Part shown: positions 54,824-64,000 of the stretch, in pieces
Layout of the letters: the number at the start of each line of letters is the position of its first letter
Position numbering within the stretch: position 1 is the first letter of the stretch
Assembly (NCBI RefSeq): GCF_002806975.1
Contig: NZ_NIHD01000003.1
Location: 186,001 to 250,000, forward strand
Direction: 5' to 3'
Length of the DNA stretch: 64,000 nucleotides
From: Marinobacter aromaticivorans
GTDB taxonomy: Bacteria > Pseudomonadota > Gammaproteobacteria > Pseudomonadales > Oleiphilaceae
Made by a program: the position numbers and the translations under genes
Notes under the pieces: model-generated
Databases searched by the model: none
What the model saw: the letters and a program-made list of their open reading frames with translations, nothing else
What the model was told of the DNA's origin: nothing

Positions 54824-55831
54824 ATGAGCAAGAACAGAGTTATCAAATGCGCCTCGGGGCTGCTTGCAGCTGCCCTGGTTTCTCTTTCCGGCGGGGTTCA
54901 GGCGGAAGGCAATTATGTGATGGGTACTGCCACTACGGGAGGAACCTATTATCCCGTGGGTGTTGCCATTTCAACGCTGATTAAAGTGAAACTCGAGCCC
55001 TCTACCAATATATCGGTATCGGCCATCAGTTCCGCGGGTTCTGGTGAGAACCTGAAGCTGATGGACGAAGACCAGATACAGTTCGGCATTCTCCAGGGGC
55101 TTTATGGGGCTTATGCCTGGAATGGAACAGGGCCGGTTCCCAAGGCCTATAAGAACCTGCGTTCGGTTTCCATGCTGTGGCAGAACGTGGAGCATTTTGT
55201 TGTCACCAAAAAAGTCGCAAAAACCGGCACAATCGAAGATATGAAGAACCTGTATGGCGAGAGCTTTTCCATCGGCGCCAGAAACTCAGGCACCGAAGGC
55301 TCCGGCCGCTTTATTCTGGGCAAGGTCGGTATCGATCTGGAAAAGGTCAACCTCGTGTACCAGGGCTACGGACCCAGTGCCGATGCCCTGCAAAATGGCA
55401 ATATCGATGGCATGAACATACCAGCGGGGGTGCCTGCGGCTGCGGTAACAAGAGCCTATGCCAACATGGGTGACAGTATTACCACACTGGACTTTACCCC
55501 TGAACAGGTTGCCCAGGTTAACAGCGACTTCGAGTTGTGGACGCCTTATACCATCCCTGCAGGCACCTATCCCCAGCAGACAGAGGATATCAATACCATT
55601 GCACAGCCAAATATTCTGGCCGTACGTAATGATGTCCCGGAGAACGATGTTTACGAGATCACCAAAACCATCTACGAAAACCTGCCGTTCCTGAACAACA
55701 TACATCCGGCAACCAAAGCAATGGCGCTTGAAAAAGCGATTGCCGGCTTGCCAATGCCACTTCACCCCGGGGCTGCGCGCTTCTATAAGGAGCAGGGGCT
55801 GGATATTCCCGAGCGGCTGCTCGCGCAGTAA
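54824..55831 (+). CDS. TAXI family TRAP transporter solute-binding protein
   Basis: This 335-residue periplasmic protein has a signal peptide ending SGGVQA-EGNYVMG. The TAXI signature TATTGGTYYPVGVAI follows, then VSAISSAGSGENLKLM and IGARNSGTEGSGRFIL. TAXI proteins capture a solute, often glutamate, 2-oxoglutarate or other acids, and deliver it to a fused TRAP permease. That permease is the next gene, 2 bp away. AAGGAG precedes the ATG at 54824. The ligand is unknown. Confidence 0.92.
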   Translation: MSKNRVIKCASGLLAAALVSLSGGVQAEGNYVMGTATTGGTYYPVGVAISTLIKVKLEPSTNISVSAISSAGSGENLKLMDEDQIQFGILQGLYGAYAWNGTGPVPKAYKNLRSVSMLWQNVEHFVVTKKVAKTGTIEDMKNLYGESFSIGARNSGTEGSGRFILGKVGIDLEKVNLVYQGYGPSADALQNGNIDGMNIPAGVPAAAVTRAYANMGDSITTLDFTPEQVAQVNSDFELWTPYTIPAGTYPQQTEDINTIAQPNILAVRNDVPENDVYEITKTIYENLPFLNNIHPATKAMALEKAIAGLPMPLHPGAARFYKEQGLDIPERLLAQ

Positions 55832-55833
55832 TT

Positions 55834-57993
55834 GTGACGGATAATATCCCGGGCGAACCTGCCACCAGGGTTCGCGATGAGAGCGTCGGCGAGGCCAGTG
55901 AACGCCTGGAGCACCGGTTGATCGGGCCGGTGGTCTTCTGGCTCGCCGTTGGCACCGCTCTGGTCCATCTATATTTCAACACGGTTTCCACTTTGTCGGA
56001 GCTGTGGAGTTCAGCCCTTCATTTCGGCCTTTTCGGTCTGATCTGCACGCTGACCACTCCCATGCTCAGGGCCCGCTCAACGGCGGGCCAAAGGATGGTT
56101 CTCGGCGTTGATGCAATACTGGGGCTTACCGCGCTTGCCTGTGCTTTCTATCTGATTGTCTTCGAGGATGACCTGTACCAGCGTGGGTTCAACTTCGATA
56201 CGGGTGACTGGGTTGTTTCGATCGTGGCAGTGGCGCTGGTACTGGAGCTGGCCCGCCGCACTGTGGGCTGGTTTATCCCGGTCCTTTGTGTGGTTGCACT
56301 GACCTATGTGGCCTGGTGGGGCCAGTATGTTGACGGCATTTTCAATTTCCCGGGGCTTTCCTGGGAAACGGTGCTTTATCGCTCGTATATTGGCGGCCAA
56401 GGGATGCTGGGGTCCATTGCCCGTATTTCCTGGACCTACGTGTTCATGTTTATCCTGTTCGGGGCATTCCTGGTGAAGTCGGGGGCAGGAGATTTCATCA
56501 TTGAGTTGGCGCGCTGCGCCGCCGGGCGGTTTGTAGGTGGCCCCGGGTTTGTGGCGGTACTCGCCTCGGGTTTGATGGGGTCGGTCTCCGGTTCCAGCGT
56601 TGCCAATACGGTTTCCACCGGTGTGATCACCATTCCACTGATGCGCAAGGCCGGCTTCCCGGCACGGTTTGCCGCTGGCGTTGAAGCGGCAGCGTCCACC
56701 GGTGGCCAGTTGATGCCGCCAGTGATGGGGGCGGGTGCGTTTATCATGGCCTCCTATACCCAGGTCTCCTACCTCACCATCATTGGGGTTGCCGCACTGC
56801 CGGCCCTTCTCTATTTCATATCGGTGGGGATGTTTGTGCGTATCGAGGCCAAACGCAGCCATGCCGTCAAACTGGAAGACGATACAGCACCCACACTGGG
56901 GGAAGTCCTCAAAGGCGGCTGGCATTTTCTGTTACCACTGGTGGTGCTTGTGGCTGCGCTTGTCTATGGGTTTACGCCAACGTACGCAGCGGGGATAGCC
57001 ATCCTGTCGGTTATTGTGGCGTCCTGGCTGTCGAAAAAACCGATGGGGCTTCGGGATATCCTGGATGCCCTGGCGATGGGCACACGGAACATTACAACCA
57101 CCGCAATCCTGCTGATTACCGTCGGCCTCATTGTGATGGTTGTTTCCACCACGGGCATTGGCAACACATTTTCGCTGATGATTACCGATTGGGCCGGTGG
57201 AAGCCTGCTGATCACCATCCTGCTGGTTGCGCTGGCCTCGCTGATTCTGGGCATGGGGCTGCCTGTAACGGCGGCTTATATTGTGCTTGCCACACTCTCG
57301 GCACCGGCGATATATAATCTGATCGCCCAAAGCCAGCTGGTGGACCTGATGGTAAACGGCAATCTGCCGGATCAGGCCAAAGCCATTTTCATGCTGGCGG
57401 CCCCCGACAAACTGTCGTTGCTGGACGGGCCCATGGATGTGGCAAGCGCTCAGCAGATGCTCTCTCTGGTGCCGGACACCTTCAGCAGCCAGCTCCTGGA
57501 GCAGGCATTATCGCCTGCGTCACTTTCCATGTTGCTGGTGGCCGCGCACATGATCATCTTCTGGTTGTCCCAGGATTCGAACGTGACCCCGCCCGTTTGC
57601 CTGACTGCCTTTGCGGCGGCGGCAATCGCGGGGACACCCCAGATGCGCACCGGGTTTACTGCCTGGAAGCTGGCCAAGGGCCTGTATATAGTGCCGCTTC
57701 TTTTCGCATACTCACCGTTGATTACCGGAGATTTCACCGAAATGATCCGGGTGTTCTGTTTCGCCCTCTTTGGCATTTACGCAATCATTGCGGGCCTTGA
57801 AGGCTATCTTGAGCACAAACTCAATGTGCTGGTACGGCTGTTGATGTTTCCTCTCGGCGCCCTGATGCTGTGGCCCCATGGGCAGATACTGGTGGATGGT
57901 GCAGGGCTGGTTATTTTTTTCGCTGTTCTGGTCTGGAGCAGCCGTCGCGGAAAACGCCCCGCTGGCAATCCAGAACTGTCGGGCACAGCATGA
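55834..57993 (+). CDS. TRAP transporter fused permease (4TM/12TM, DctQM type)
   Basis: This 719-residue membrane protein fuses the small Q-type and large M-type TRAP subunits. About 4-5 N-terminal segments precede the DctM-like core with GLMGSVSGSSVANTVSTGVI and GGQLMPPVMGAGAFIMA. A second DctM half contains LGMGLPVTAAYIVLATL. This fusion always pairs with a TAXI receptor. Transport is driven by sodium or protons. The GTG at 55834 starts 2 nt after the receptor stop. Its own stop overlaps the TSUP start (ATGA). Confidence 0.92.
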   Translation: MTDNIPGEPATRVRDESVGEASERLEHRLIGPVVFWLAVGTALVHLYFNTVSTLSELWSSALHFGLFGLICTLTTPMLRARSTAGQRMVLGVDAILGLTALACAFYLIVFEDDLYQRGFNFDTGDWVVSIVAVALVLELARRTVGWFIPVLCVVALTYVAWWGQYVDGIFNFPGLSWETVLYRSYIGGQGMLGSIARISWTYVFMFILFGAFLVKSGAGDFIIELARCAAGRFVGGPGFVAVLASGLMGSVSGSSVANTVSTGVITIPLMRKAGFPARFAAGVEAAASTGGQLMPPVMGAGAFIMASYTQVSYLTIIGVAALPALLYFISVGMFVRIEAKRSHAVKLEDDTAPTLGEVLKGGWHFLLPLVVLVAALVYGFTPTYAAGIAILSVIVASWLSKKPMGLRDILDALAMGTRNITTTAILLITVGLIVMVVSTTGIGNTFSLMITDWAGGSLLITILLVALASLILGMGLPVTAAYIVLATLSAPAIYNLIAQSQLVDLMVNGNLPDQAKAIFMLAAPDKLSLLDGPMDVASAQQMLSLVPDTFSSQLLEQALSPASLSMLLVAAHMIIFWLSQDSNVTPPVCLTAFAAAAIAGTPQMRTGFTAWKLAKGLYIVPLLFAYSPLITGDFTEMIRVFCFALFGIYAIIAGLEGYLEHKLNVLVRLLMFPLGALMLWPHGQILVDGAGLVIFFAVLVWSSRRGKRPAGNPELSGTA

Positions 57994-58736
57994 CAGCTTT
58001 TGAAGTAATAGCATTGCTGGCGCTCGGCGGTATAGCCGGGTTCATTAACGTACTTTCGGCAGGCGGCTCAATGCTGACCCTGCCATTGTTGATGTTTATG
58101 GGCTTGCCGCCACAGGTTGCGAACGGTACTAACCGGGTTGCAATCATTCTGCAGAGTACAACCGCCGTGGCCGGTTTCAGGCGCCTGGGACACGGCAACC
58201 TTCGGGTCAGTGTGCACCTGGCGGTGCCGGCAGTTCTGGGTTCGCTGCTGGGTGCCTGGATAGCGACCTGGGTGGCAGATGCGATATTCGAGCTGGTATT
58301 GATCATCGCCATGATCGGTGCGTCCGTATTCATGCTGTTGCCTCAGCCCAGGCTGGATACCAGCCCGCTGACTCCGGACCGGCTTGGCCCGGTGATTTAC
58401 ATCGCCATGTTTCTGATTGGCGTATACGGTGGTTTTATTCAGGTGGGTGTGGGCGCACTTTTTATCGTGGTTTTGTACCGCATGCTGCGTATAGATCTGC
58501 GGCAGGTCAATGTGTTCAAGGTGTCGATCATTCTGTTGTATACGATACCGGCATTATTGATTTTTGCCGTTAACGGCCAGGTTCGCTGGGGCATGGGGCT
58601 GATTCTCGCGGTTGGCAACATCACGGGCGCATTTGTTGCTGTAAAGGTGAATCTGAGTGAAAAGGGCGCGCAGTGGGTTAAATGGACTACCCTCGTTATG
58701 GCCGGAGCGATACTGATCCGGCTGGTAATATATTGA
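57990..58736 (+). CDS. TSUP (TauE/SafE) family transporter
   Basis: This 248-residue membrane protein has about 8 segments, with LLALGGIAGFINVLSAGGSMLTLP at the start (described in part) and the repeated NGTNRVAIILQS motif. Family members export sulfite, sulfoacetate or other organosulfonates, or take up sulfur compounds. The 4-bp overlap with the TRAP permease stop strongly implies one transport or metabolic task, for example importing a sulfonate and exporting the sulfur product (inference). The quinone oxidoreductase gene follows. Confidence 0.88.
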   Translation: MTAFEVIALLALGGIAGFINVLSAGGSMLTLPLLMFMGLPPQVANGTNRVAIILQSTTAVAGFRRLGHGNLRVSVHLAVPAVLGSLLGAWIATWVADAIFELVLIIAMIGASVFMLLPQPRLDTSPLTPDRLGPVIYIAMFLIGVYGGFIQVGVGALFIVVLYRMLRIDLRQVNVFKVSIILLYTIPALLIFAVNGQVRWGMGLILAVGNITGAFVAVKVNLSEKGAQWVKWTTLVMAGAILIRLVIY

Positions 58737-58766
58737 TTGGACTATGGAAACTGGAGAGGAACTGTA

Positions 58767-59759
58767 ATGAAAGCAATGGTCATTGAAAAGTATGGGGGCC
58801 CTGAGGTTTTCGTGGAACGGGAGGTAAAGACTCCGGAACCCGCTGCCGGGCAGGTGCGGATCAGGGTAGTGGCCTCCAGCGTTAATCCCATTGAAACCAA
58901 AATTCGTTCAGGGCTGGTGAAAGCCGGCCCGGATATGCCTGCGATCCTGAATGGTGATGTGGCGGGCGTTGTGGACAAGCTGGGGCCGGGTGTTACTTCT
59001 TTTTCCGAGGGCGACGAGGTATTCGGCTGCCCCGGCGGCACCAAAGGCTGGCAGGGGGCGCTGGCAGACTACATGGTTGCAGACGTTCGTTTGCTGGCAA
59101 AACGCACACCGTCCATGGGGCTGCCTCTGGTTGAGTGTGCGGCCTTACCCCTGGTTTTTCTCACTGCCTGGTCGGCTCTGGTTGAACGAGCCAATATTCA
59201 GTCCGGTGAACATGTGCTGATTCATGCCGGCACGGGAGGCGTGGGGCATGTTGCAATCCAGATTGCGAAGCATCTGGGTGCCCGCGTCGCGACTACGGTA
59301 TCCACCCCTGAAAAAGCGGAACTGGCAAGACAACTGGGGGCAGACAATATTATTTTTTACCGTGATGAAACCGTTGATGCCTACAAACAACGGCTGACCA
59401 GCGGGCTGGGCTTCAGTCTGGTTTTTGACACGGTAGGAGGAGAAAACCTTGACCGGTCTATTGAGGCGACAGCCATTTCAGGCCGGCTCTGCTCCATCAA
59501 CACCCGCTCGACACATGATCTGAGCCAGATGCATGCCAAGGGTTTGTCCCTGCATGTGATTTTTCGCGCAATCACGTTACTGCACGGTATCGGCATGGAT
59601 GATCAGCCACGCCTGATCGCAGAAATGACCCGGATGCTGGAGCAGGGGGTAGTGCGGCCATTGCTGGATCGCGAACGTTATTCCTTTGCCCGGGTAGCCG
59701 ATGCCCATCGGCGTCTCGAATCGGGCCTGGCCGTTGGTAAAATTCTTCTGGAGCGATAA
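58767..59759 (+). CDS. MDR family NADPH:quinone oxidoreductase
   Basis: This 330-residue zinc-free medium-chain oxidoreductase has the N-terminal GroES-like domain (MKAMVIEKYGGPEVF; SVNPIETKIRSG) and the Rossmann loop GTGGVGHVAIQIAKHLGARV. The structural-zinc Cys cluster is absent. Substrates of this group include quinones, enals and enoyl compounds. AGAGGA lies 6 nt before the ATG at 58767, 30 bp after the TSUP gene, making it the last gene of the TAXI-TRAP operon. Confidence 0.87.
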   Translation: MKAMVIEKYGGPEVFVEREVKTPEPAAGQVRIRVVASSVNPIETKIRSGLVKAGPDMPAILNGDVAGVVDKLGPGVTSFSEGDEVFGCPGGTKGWQGALADYMVADVRLLAKRTPSMGLPLVECAALPLVFLTAWSALVERANIQSGEHVLIHAGTGGVGHVAIQIAKHLGARVATTVSTPEKAELARQLGADNIIFYRDETVDAYKQRLTSGLGFSLVFDTVGGENLDRSIEATAISGRLCSINTRSTHDLSQMHAKGLSLHVIFRAITLLHGIGMDDQPRLIAEMTRMLEQGVVRPLLDRERYSFARVADAHRRLESGLAVGKILLER

Positions 59760-59789
59760 CAAACGCAGGGTTGCTTTTCTCTAACAAAA

Positions 59790-59817
59790 AAAACGCCAAC
59801 CCGGGGGTTGGCGTTTT
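59790..59817. terminator. Bidirectional terminator between quinone oxidoreductase and acnB
   Basis: AAAACGCCAACCC (59790-59802) pairs with GGGTTGGCGTTTT (59805-59817). A and T tracts on the flanks give a U tract on either strand. It serves both convergent genes. Confidence 0.92.
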
Positions 59818-59845
59818 GCTGGAGTTAAACCTTTAAAGCCAGTGC

Positions 59846-62440
59846 TTACGCGACGCTCGCTTCAGCTGCTTTGCTGGTGTAGTTCTCCATCTGGTCGAAG
59901 TTCAGGTACTTGTAGATCTCCGCCGACATGCTGTTCAGATCCTTGGCGTACTCCATGTACTCCTGTGGAGTGGGGAGTTTGCCCAGAATCGCACCCACAG
60001 CCGCCAGCTCCGCAGAGGTGAGGTACACGTTGGCACCATCGCCCAGGCGGTTCGGGAAGTTACGGGTAGAGGTGGACAGCACGGTAGACTTGGGCGCTAC
60101 ACGTGCCTGGTTACCCATGCACAGGGAGCAGCCCGGCATTTCGGTGCGCACACCGGCGGTGCCGTAGATGTTGAAGTAACCTTCTTCCATCAGTTGCGCC
60201 TGGTCCATCTTGGTGGGGGGGGACATCCACAGACGGGTGCTAAGGTTGCCCTTGTGCTGCTCAAGCAGTTTGCCGGCGGCACGGAAGTGACCAATGTTGG
60301 TCATGCAGGAACCGATGAACACTTCGTCTACCTTGTCGCCCGCCACTTCGGACAGGAATCTGGCATCGTCCGGATCGTTCGGGCAGCAAACGATCGGCTC
60401 TTTGATATCGGCCAGGTCAATTTCGATGACATGTGCGTACTCTGCGTCTTTGTCAGCACGCATCAGCTTCGGATCCGCCAGCCAGGCTTCCATCTGCTGG
60501 GCACGACGCTCGAGAGTACGGGCATCGCCGTAGCCTTCAGCAATCATCCAGCGCAGCATGGTGATGTTGGAGCGCAGGTACTCGGCAACCGAGTCTTCTG
60601 ACAGGTTGATGGTACAACCGGCTGCAGAACGCTCCGCAGAGGCGTCTGACAGCTCAAACGCCTGCTCAACTGTCAGGTGCTCAAGGCCTTCGATTTCAAG
60701 AATGCGACCGGAGAACTCGTTGATCTTGCCTTTCTTCTCAACGGTCAGCAGACCCTGCTTGATGCCGTACAGCGGGATGGCGTGTACCAGATCGCGCAGG
60801 GTAATTCCCGGCTGCATGTCGCCTTTGAAACGAACCAGGACCGACTCTGGCATATCCAGTGGCATAACACCGGTAGCCGCAGCAAAGGCAACCAGACCGG
60901 AACCGGCCGGGAAGGAGATGCCCATGGGGAAGCGGGTGTGGGAGTCACCGCCGGTGCCGACAGTATCCGGCAGCAGCATGCGGTTCAGCCAGGAGTGGAT
61001 GATGCCGTCGCCCGGACGCAGGGAAACGCCGCCACGGTTGCGGATAAAGTCCGGCATGGTGTGCTGCATTTCAACGTCAACCGGCTTGGGGTAAGCCGCC
61101 GTGTGACAGAAAGACTGCATAACCAGATCCGCCTGGAAGCCCAGGCAAGCCAGGTCTTTAAGCTCGTCACGGGTCATCGGGCCGGTGGTGTCCTGGGAAC
61201 CAACAGTCGTCATGTGTGGCTCACAGTAAGTGCCCGGGCGAACGCCCTGGCCTTCTTCCAGTCCGCAAGCCTTGCCAACCATCTTCTGGGCCAGGGTGAA
61301 GCCCTTGTCGCCGGCTTCCGGATCTTCCGGCAGACGGAACAGATCAGTGGCGCCCAGGCCCAGAGCAGTACGTGCCTTGGCAGTCAAACCACGACCGATG
61401 ATCAGGGGGATACGACCGCCGGCCTGAACTTCGTCCAGAATAACGTCAGACTTGAACTCGAACTCGGAGATAACCTCACCGGCTTCGTTCAGGATTTTGC
61501 CTTCGTAGGGGCGGATTTCGATCACGTCGCCCATGTTCATGTTGTCGACAGGCGCTTCGAATACCAGAGCGCCGGCGTCTTCCATGGTGTTGAAGAAGAT
61601 GGGGGCAACCTTGTTGCCGATACACACACCACCGGCACGCTTGTTGGGTACGCCCGGGATGTCCTCACCGAAGAACCACAGCACCGAGTTGGTGGCAGAC
61701 TTACGGGAAGACCCGGTACCTACAACGTCACCAACAAATGCTACAGGCAGGCCTTTGGATTTGATTTCATCAATCTGGCTCATGGGGCCGGTTACGCCGG
61801 GCTCGTCCGGCTTCAGGCCGTCGCGTTCCATTTTATAGGCGGCGCGGGCGTGCAGCGGGATGTCCGGGCGGGACCATGCATCCGGAGCCGGTGACAGGTC
61901 GTCTGTATTGGTTTCGCCGGTCACCTTGAACACCACCATCCTGGTGCTTTCAGGAACCTTGTCTTTCTTGGTGAACCACTCGGCATTGGCCCAGGATTCG
62001 ACAACAGATCTGGCCACGGCATTGCCGGCGTCCATCTTTTCTTTAACGTCGTTGAAGGCGTCAAACATCAGCAGCGTGTGCTTCAGCTGTTCACCCGCCA
62101 GCTCTGCCAGATCGCTGTCGTCGAGCAGATCAACCAGGGTCTCAATGTTGTAGCCGCCCTGCATCATGCCCAGCAGTTGCACGGCTTTGGGCTTGTCCAG
62201 CAGGGGAGATTCGGCTTCGCCTTTAACAATGGCGGTCAGGAAAGCCGCTTTCACGTAGGCGGCTTCGTCCACACCCGGCGGGATACGGTTTTCCAGCAGG
62301 TCAACCAGAGTTTCTTCTTCGCCTGCGGGCGGGTTTTTCAGCAATTCAACCAGAGCTGCAGTTTGCTCGGCGTTCAGTGGCTTGGGGGGAATATTCAGAG
62401 CCGCACGTTCTGCAACGTGTTCACGGTAGGCTTCTAGCAC
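59846..62440 (-). CDS. acnB: Aconitate hydratase B
   Basis: This 864-residue protein (E. coli AcnB has 865) has a HEAT-like N-terminal domain (about 1-160), then the AcnB-specific swivel domain, then the catalytic domains. [4Fe-4S] ligands lie in [14 protein letters not shown] and [12 protein letters not shown]. It interconverts citrate and isocitrate in the TCA cycle and, when its cluster is lost, can bind mRNA. The start is GTG at 62440, giving the family N-terminus [25 protein letters not shown] lies 9 nt upstream. ATG at 62455 lacks a site. Confidence 0.95.
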   Translation of the reverse strand: MLEAYREHVAERAALNIPPKPLNAEQTAALVELLKNPPAGEEETLVDLLENRIPPGVDEAAYVKAAFLTAIVKGEAESPLLDKPKAVQLLGMMQGGYNIETLVDLLDDSDLAELAGEQLKHTLLMFDAFNDVKEKMDAGNAVARSVVESWANAEWFTKKDKVPESTRMVVFKVTGETNTDDLSPAPDAWSRPDIPLHARAAYKMERDGLKPDEPGVTGPMSQIDEIKSKGLPVAFVGDVVGTGSSRKSATNSVLWFFGEDIPGVPNKRAGGVCIGNKVAPIFFNTMEDAGALVFEAPVDNMNMGDVIEIRPYEGKILNEAGEVISEFEFKSDVILDEVQAGGRIPLIIGRGLTAKARTALGLGATDLFRLPEDPEAGDKGFTLAQKMVGKACGLEEGQGVRPGTYCEPHMTTVGSQDTTGPMTRDELKDLACLGFQADLVMQSFCHTAAYPKPVDVEMQHTMPDFIRNRGGVSLRPGDGIIHSWLNRMLLPDTVGTGGDSHTRFPMGISFPAGSGLVAFAAATGVMPLDMPESVLVRFKGDMQPGITLRDLVHAIPLYGIKQGLLTVEKKGKINEFSGRILEIEGLEHLTVEQAFELSDASAERSAAGCTINLSEDSVAEYLRSNITMLRWMIAEGYGDARTLERRAQQMEAWLADPKLMRADKDAEYAHVIEIDLADIKEPIVCCPNDPDDARFLSEVAGDKVDEVFIGSCMTNIGHFRAAGKLLEQHKGNLSTRLWMSPPTKMDQAQLMEEGYFNIYGTAGVRTEMPGCSLCMGNQARVAPKSTVLSTSTRNFPNRLGDGANVYLTSAELAAVGAILGKLPTPQEYMEYAKDLNSMSAEIYKYLNFDQMENYTSKAAEASVA

Positions 62441-62514
62441 TATTTGGACCCTCATCAGTTGGTATGTCCCGCGCTGTGGCAATGCGCCCGGCGGGAGTTT
62501 TTTGGCGGAAAGAC

Positions 62515-62564
62515 GTTAAGTTGGCGCTGCATTCTATAGGAAACCCCTTATAAAGTTAAGTTGG
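62515..62564 (-). promoter_or_regulatory. acnB promoter bracketed by two identical 10-bp repeats
   Basis: On the minus strand TTAACT (62554-62559), exact 17-nt spacer, TAGAAT (62531-62536). The start is predicted near 62524, 84 nt before the GTG. The decamer CCAACTTAAC occurs at 62555-62564, overlapping the -35, and at 62515-62524, at the start site, 40 bp apart in the same orientation. This layout suggests a regulator binding both sides of the promoter. Confidence 0.6.
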
Positions 62565-62621
62565 ACAGAGGTCGGAGAAATCTGTTAGCCGCGTTATACT
62601 CGCGCCTCAATTTGATTCACG

Positions 62622-63260
62622 ATGCCACTCGCCATGAACCAGAACCCCGACTCCGTTGCCCAGTCCCTGCAGGAGATCCATGATTTTCTTCCCTGCGCTA
62701 CGCCGCAGCAGTGGATTGATAATGCGCTGGCCAATCAGGACCTGATGTTGATTGACCACGCCCACTGCGAGAAAAAAGCCGCTTCAACCGCACTTAGCCT
62801 GATGTACCGCTACGTTGACAACAGCGACCTGCTGAACAAAATGTCCCGTCTGGCCAGGGAAGAGTTGCGCCATTTCGAACAGGTACTGGCCATTATCGAC
62901 AAGCGCGGCGTTGATTACTGCCACCTTACCCCTGCGCGCTATGCCGCGGGTTTACGCAAAGAGGTTCGCACGGAAGACCCCGGGCGCCTTGTGGACGTGT
63001 TGGTGGTGGGAGCCATCATCGAAGCGCGCTCCTGCGAGCGCTTTGCGGCGCTGGTTCCGTTTCTGGATCAGGAGCTGGCGGATTTCTACAGCAGTCTGCT
63101 GAAATCCGAGGCGCGCCATTACCGGGATTATCTGGCACTGGCGGAACAAGCCAACCAAGGACCTGTTACGGAGCGGGTTGCCGAGTTTATGGCAATCGAA
63201 CAGAAGCTTGTTCTGGAGCCGGATACTGAGTTCCGATTCCACAGCGGGCCGGTGGCCTGA
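62622..63260 (+). CDS. miaE: tRNA-(ms2io6A)-hydroxylase
   Basis: This 212-residue ferritin-like di-iron enzyme has the ligand motifs HAHCEKKAAS, REELRHFEQV, IEARSCERF and SEARHYRDYL, which together give the Glu/His pairs of the site. MiaE hydroxylates the isopentenyl group of ms2i6A37 in tRNAs reading U-starting codons, in an O2-dependent reaction. A -10-like TATACT lies at 62595-62600, about 22 nt before the ATG, without a clear -35 element. It is divergent from acnB and convergent with a LysR gene. Confidence 0.92.
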   Translation: MPLAMNQNPDSVAQSLQEIHDFLPCATPQQWIDNALANQDLMLIDHAHCEKKAASTALSLMYRYVDNSDLLNKMSRLAREELRHFEQVLAIIDKRGVDYCHLTPARYAAGLRKEVRTEDPGRLVDVLVVGAIIEARSCERFAALVPFLDQELADFYSSLLKSEARHYRDYLALAEQANQGPVTERVAEFMAIEQKLVLEPDTEFRFHSGPVA

Positions 63261-63264
63261 GCAC

Positions 63265-64000
63265 TCATTTGAGCGCCCGGCACAGGCCGATCCAGGCATC
63301 AATCCCGGCACTCCGGTATTTCTGCTTGTGCAGAATGAAATAGAACTGCCGCTCGAAGCTCCGGTTTTCCGGGGTTTTCAGCGGCACCAGGCTGCCGCGT
63401 TTGAAGGCGTCCGCAAGCACCACCTCTGACAGGCACCCTATGCCCAGGCCAGCTTCAACCGCCCGTTTGATGGCTTCGGTGTGTTCCAGTTCCAGCAGTA
63501 CGTTCATATCCGGCAGCAGGCCATGCATGCCGCGCTCAAAACTTTGCCGGGTTCCCGAACCCTGTTCCCGCATAATCCAGGTGGCGTTACGAAGGTCGTC
63601 GTCTGACAGCTCGCCTTTCTCCGCCAATGGGTGTTCGGGAGAGCAGAACACTCTCAACTGGTCGCCACGCCAGGGCAGAACCTCCAGTTCGGACGATTGC
63701 AGCTCGCCTTCTATAAGACCGATGTCCAGTTCAAAATCCCTGACCCGGCGGACAATGGTGCTCGTATTGGCAACTTCAAGGGAAACTCTGGGCCGGGTAG
63801 GGGTATTCATGTATTGGGCCATAACGCCAACGGCCAGATAGTTACCTATGGTTAAGGTGGCTCCGACTTTCAGGGCGCCCACTTCGGAATGTTTGCTGAA
63901 GGCCTGTTCCAGCTCGGTAGCCTGAGCAAGAACAGCCTCTACCTTGGGTCTGTAGAGTCGGCCGAGCTCGTTCAGTTGCAGGCGTTTGCCAACCCGGTCG
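63265..64000 (-). CDS. LysR family transcriptional regulator, 5' end outside the window
   Basis: The gene continues beyond the right edge, and 244 residues are visible. They begin DRVGKRLQLNELGRLYRPKV, the end of the LysR winged helix and start of the linker helix. The substrate-binding domain follows (LKVGATLTIGNYLAVGVMA; DLRNATWIMREQGSGTRQSF; AGLGIGCLSEVVLADAF). The effector-domain pattern resembles CysB/CbbR-like members with a SGTR anion site. It ends 4 bp after miaE on the opposite strand. Targets are unknown. Confidence 0.9.
   Translation of the reverse strand, partial: DRVGKRLQLNELGRLYRPKVEAVLAQATELEQAFSKHSEVGALKVGATLTIGNYLAVGVMAQYMNTPTRPRVSLEVANTSTIVRRVRDFELDIGLIEGELQSSELEVLPWRGDQLRVFCSPEHPLAEKGELSDDDLRNATWIMREQGSGTRQSFERGMHGLLPDMNVLLELEHTEAIKRAVEAGLGIGCLSEVVLADAFKRGSLVPLKTPENRSFERQFYFILHKQKYRSAGIDAWIGLCRALK

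Noticed and set aside
60677-61894. 405-codon frame antisense to acnB
   Set aside because: acnB is complete and fully conserved on the minus strand. The plus-strand product shows no family resemblance.

Overview
The window looks like chromosome of a moderately GC-rich gammaproteobacterium of the Marinobacter / Pseudomonas-like group. This is inferred from gene content and order, not from a database search. The strongest clue is the core block rne | rluC - HAD phosphatase - sppA | maf | yceD - rpmF - plsX - fabD - fabG - acpP - fabF - pabC - mltG - tmk. Others are the ydbH-ynbE-ydbL triad beside a PA2778/PA2779-type pair, the ppsR/ppsA divergent pair, and a Zn-free bL32. No phage, insertion sequence, transposase or CRISPR array is visible. 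Nearly all the DNA is intact protein-coding sequence.

Layout. 1-3 kb: the 3' end of an aromatic/aspartate aminotransferase, a sodium:amino-acid symporter and a methyltransferase. 3.1-8.6 kb: ydbH-ynbE-ydbL (outer-membrane lipid homeostasis), a C39-like peptidase lipoprotein with a small partner protein, and an orphan SdhB. 8.7-13.1 kb: a minus-strand operon with a degenerate acyl-CoA dehydrogenase, a catalytic acyl-CoA dehydrogenase and an acetoacetate-decarboxylase-like protein, divergent from an AraC regulator. 13.2-16.7 kb: a hemerythrin-GGDEF-EAL protein translationally coupled to an FMN lactate dehydrogenase, then a DUF488 protein. 16.7-20 kb: a transsulfuration enzyme, an AEC carrier, and znuA with a near-ideal Zur box. 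20.1-22.1 kb: gltX, tRNA-Ala(GGC), tRNA-Glu(UUC), a terminator and a striking 26-bp inverted repeat. 22.1-26.7 kb: a double T-fold QueD-like protein, a MobA-like nucleotidyltransferase, and a minus-strand trio (two-TM protein, PEGA/MORN protein, tail-anchored receiver protein). 26.7-36.7 kb: an M16 protease, ppsR/ppsA, rraA, PilZ and SH3 proteins, YciI, an Rnm-like phosphatase and a UPF0149 protein. 36.6-52 kb: rne and the fatty-acid/cell-envelope block. 52-64 kb: AraC-putP, a TAXI-TRAP / TSUP / quinone-oxidoreductase operon, acnB, miaE and the 3' part of a LysR regulator.

How the genes work together. The yceD-tmk block couples ribosomal protein bL32, phospholipid/fatty-acid synthesis, folate, peptidoglycan and dTMP functions. 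The rne/rraA pair, 3 kb apart, are RNase E and its inhibitor. ppsR controls PpsA by phosphorylation. The accessory regions hold the more novel material: a likely heteromeric acyl-CoA dehydrogenase, the C39-like peptidase pair, the double T-fold enzyme with a split active site, the membrane-tethered receiver cluster, the palindromic element at 22020-22124, an apparently leaderless yceD mRNA, and repeat-based operators in front of putP and acnB.
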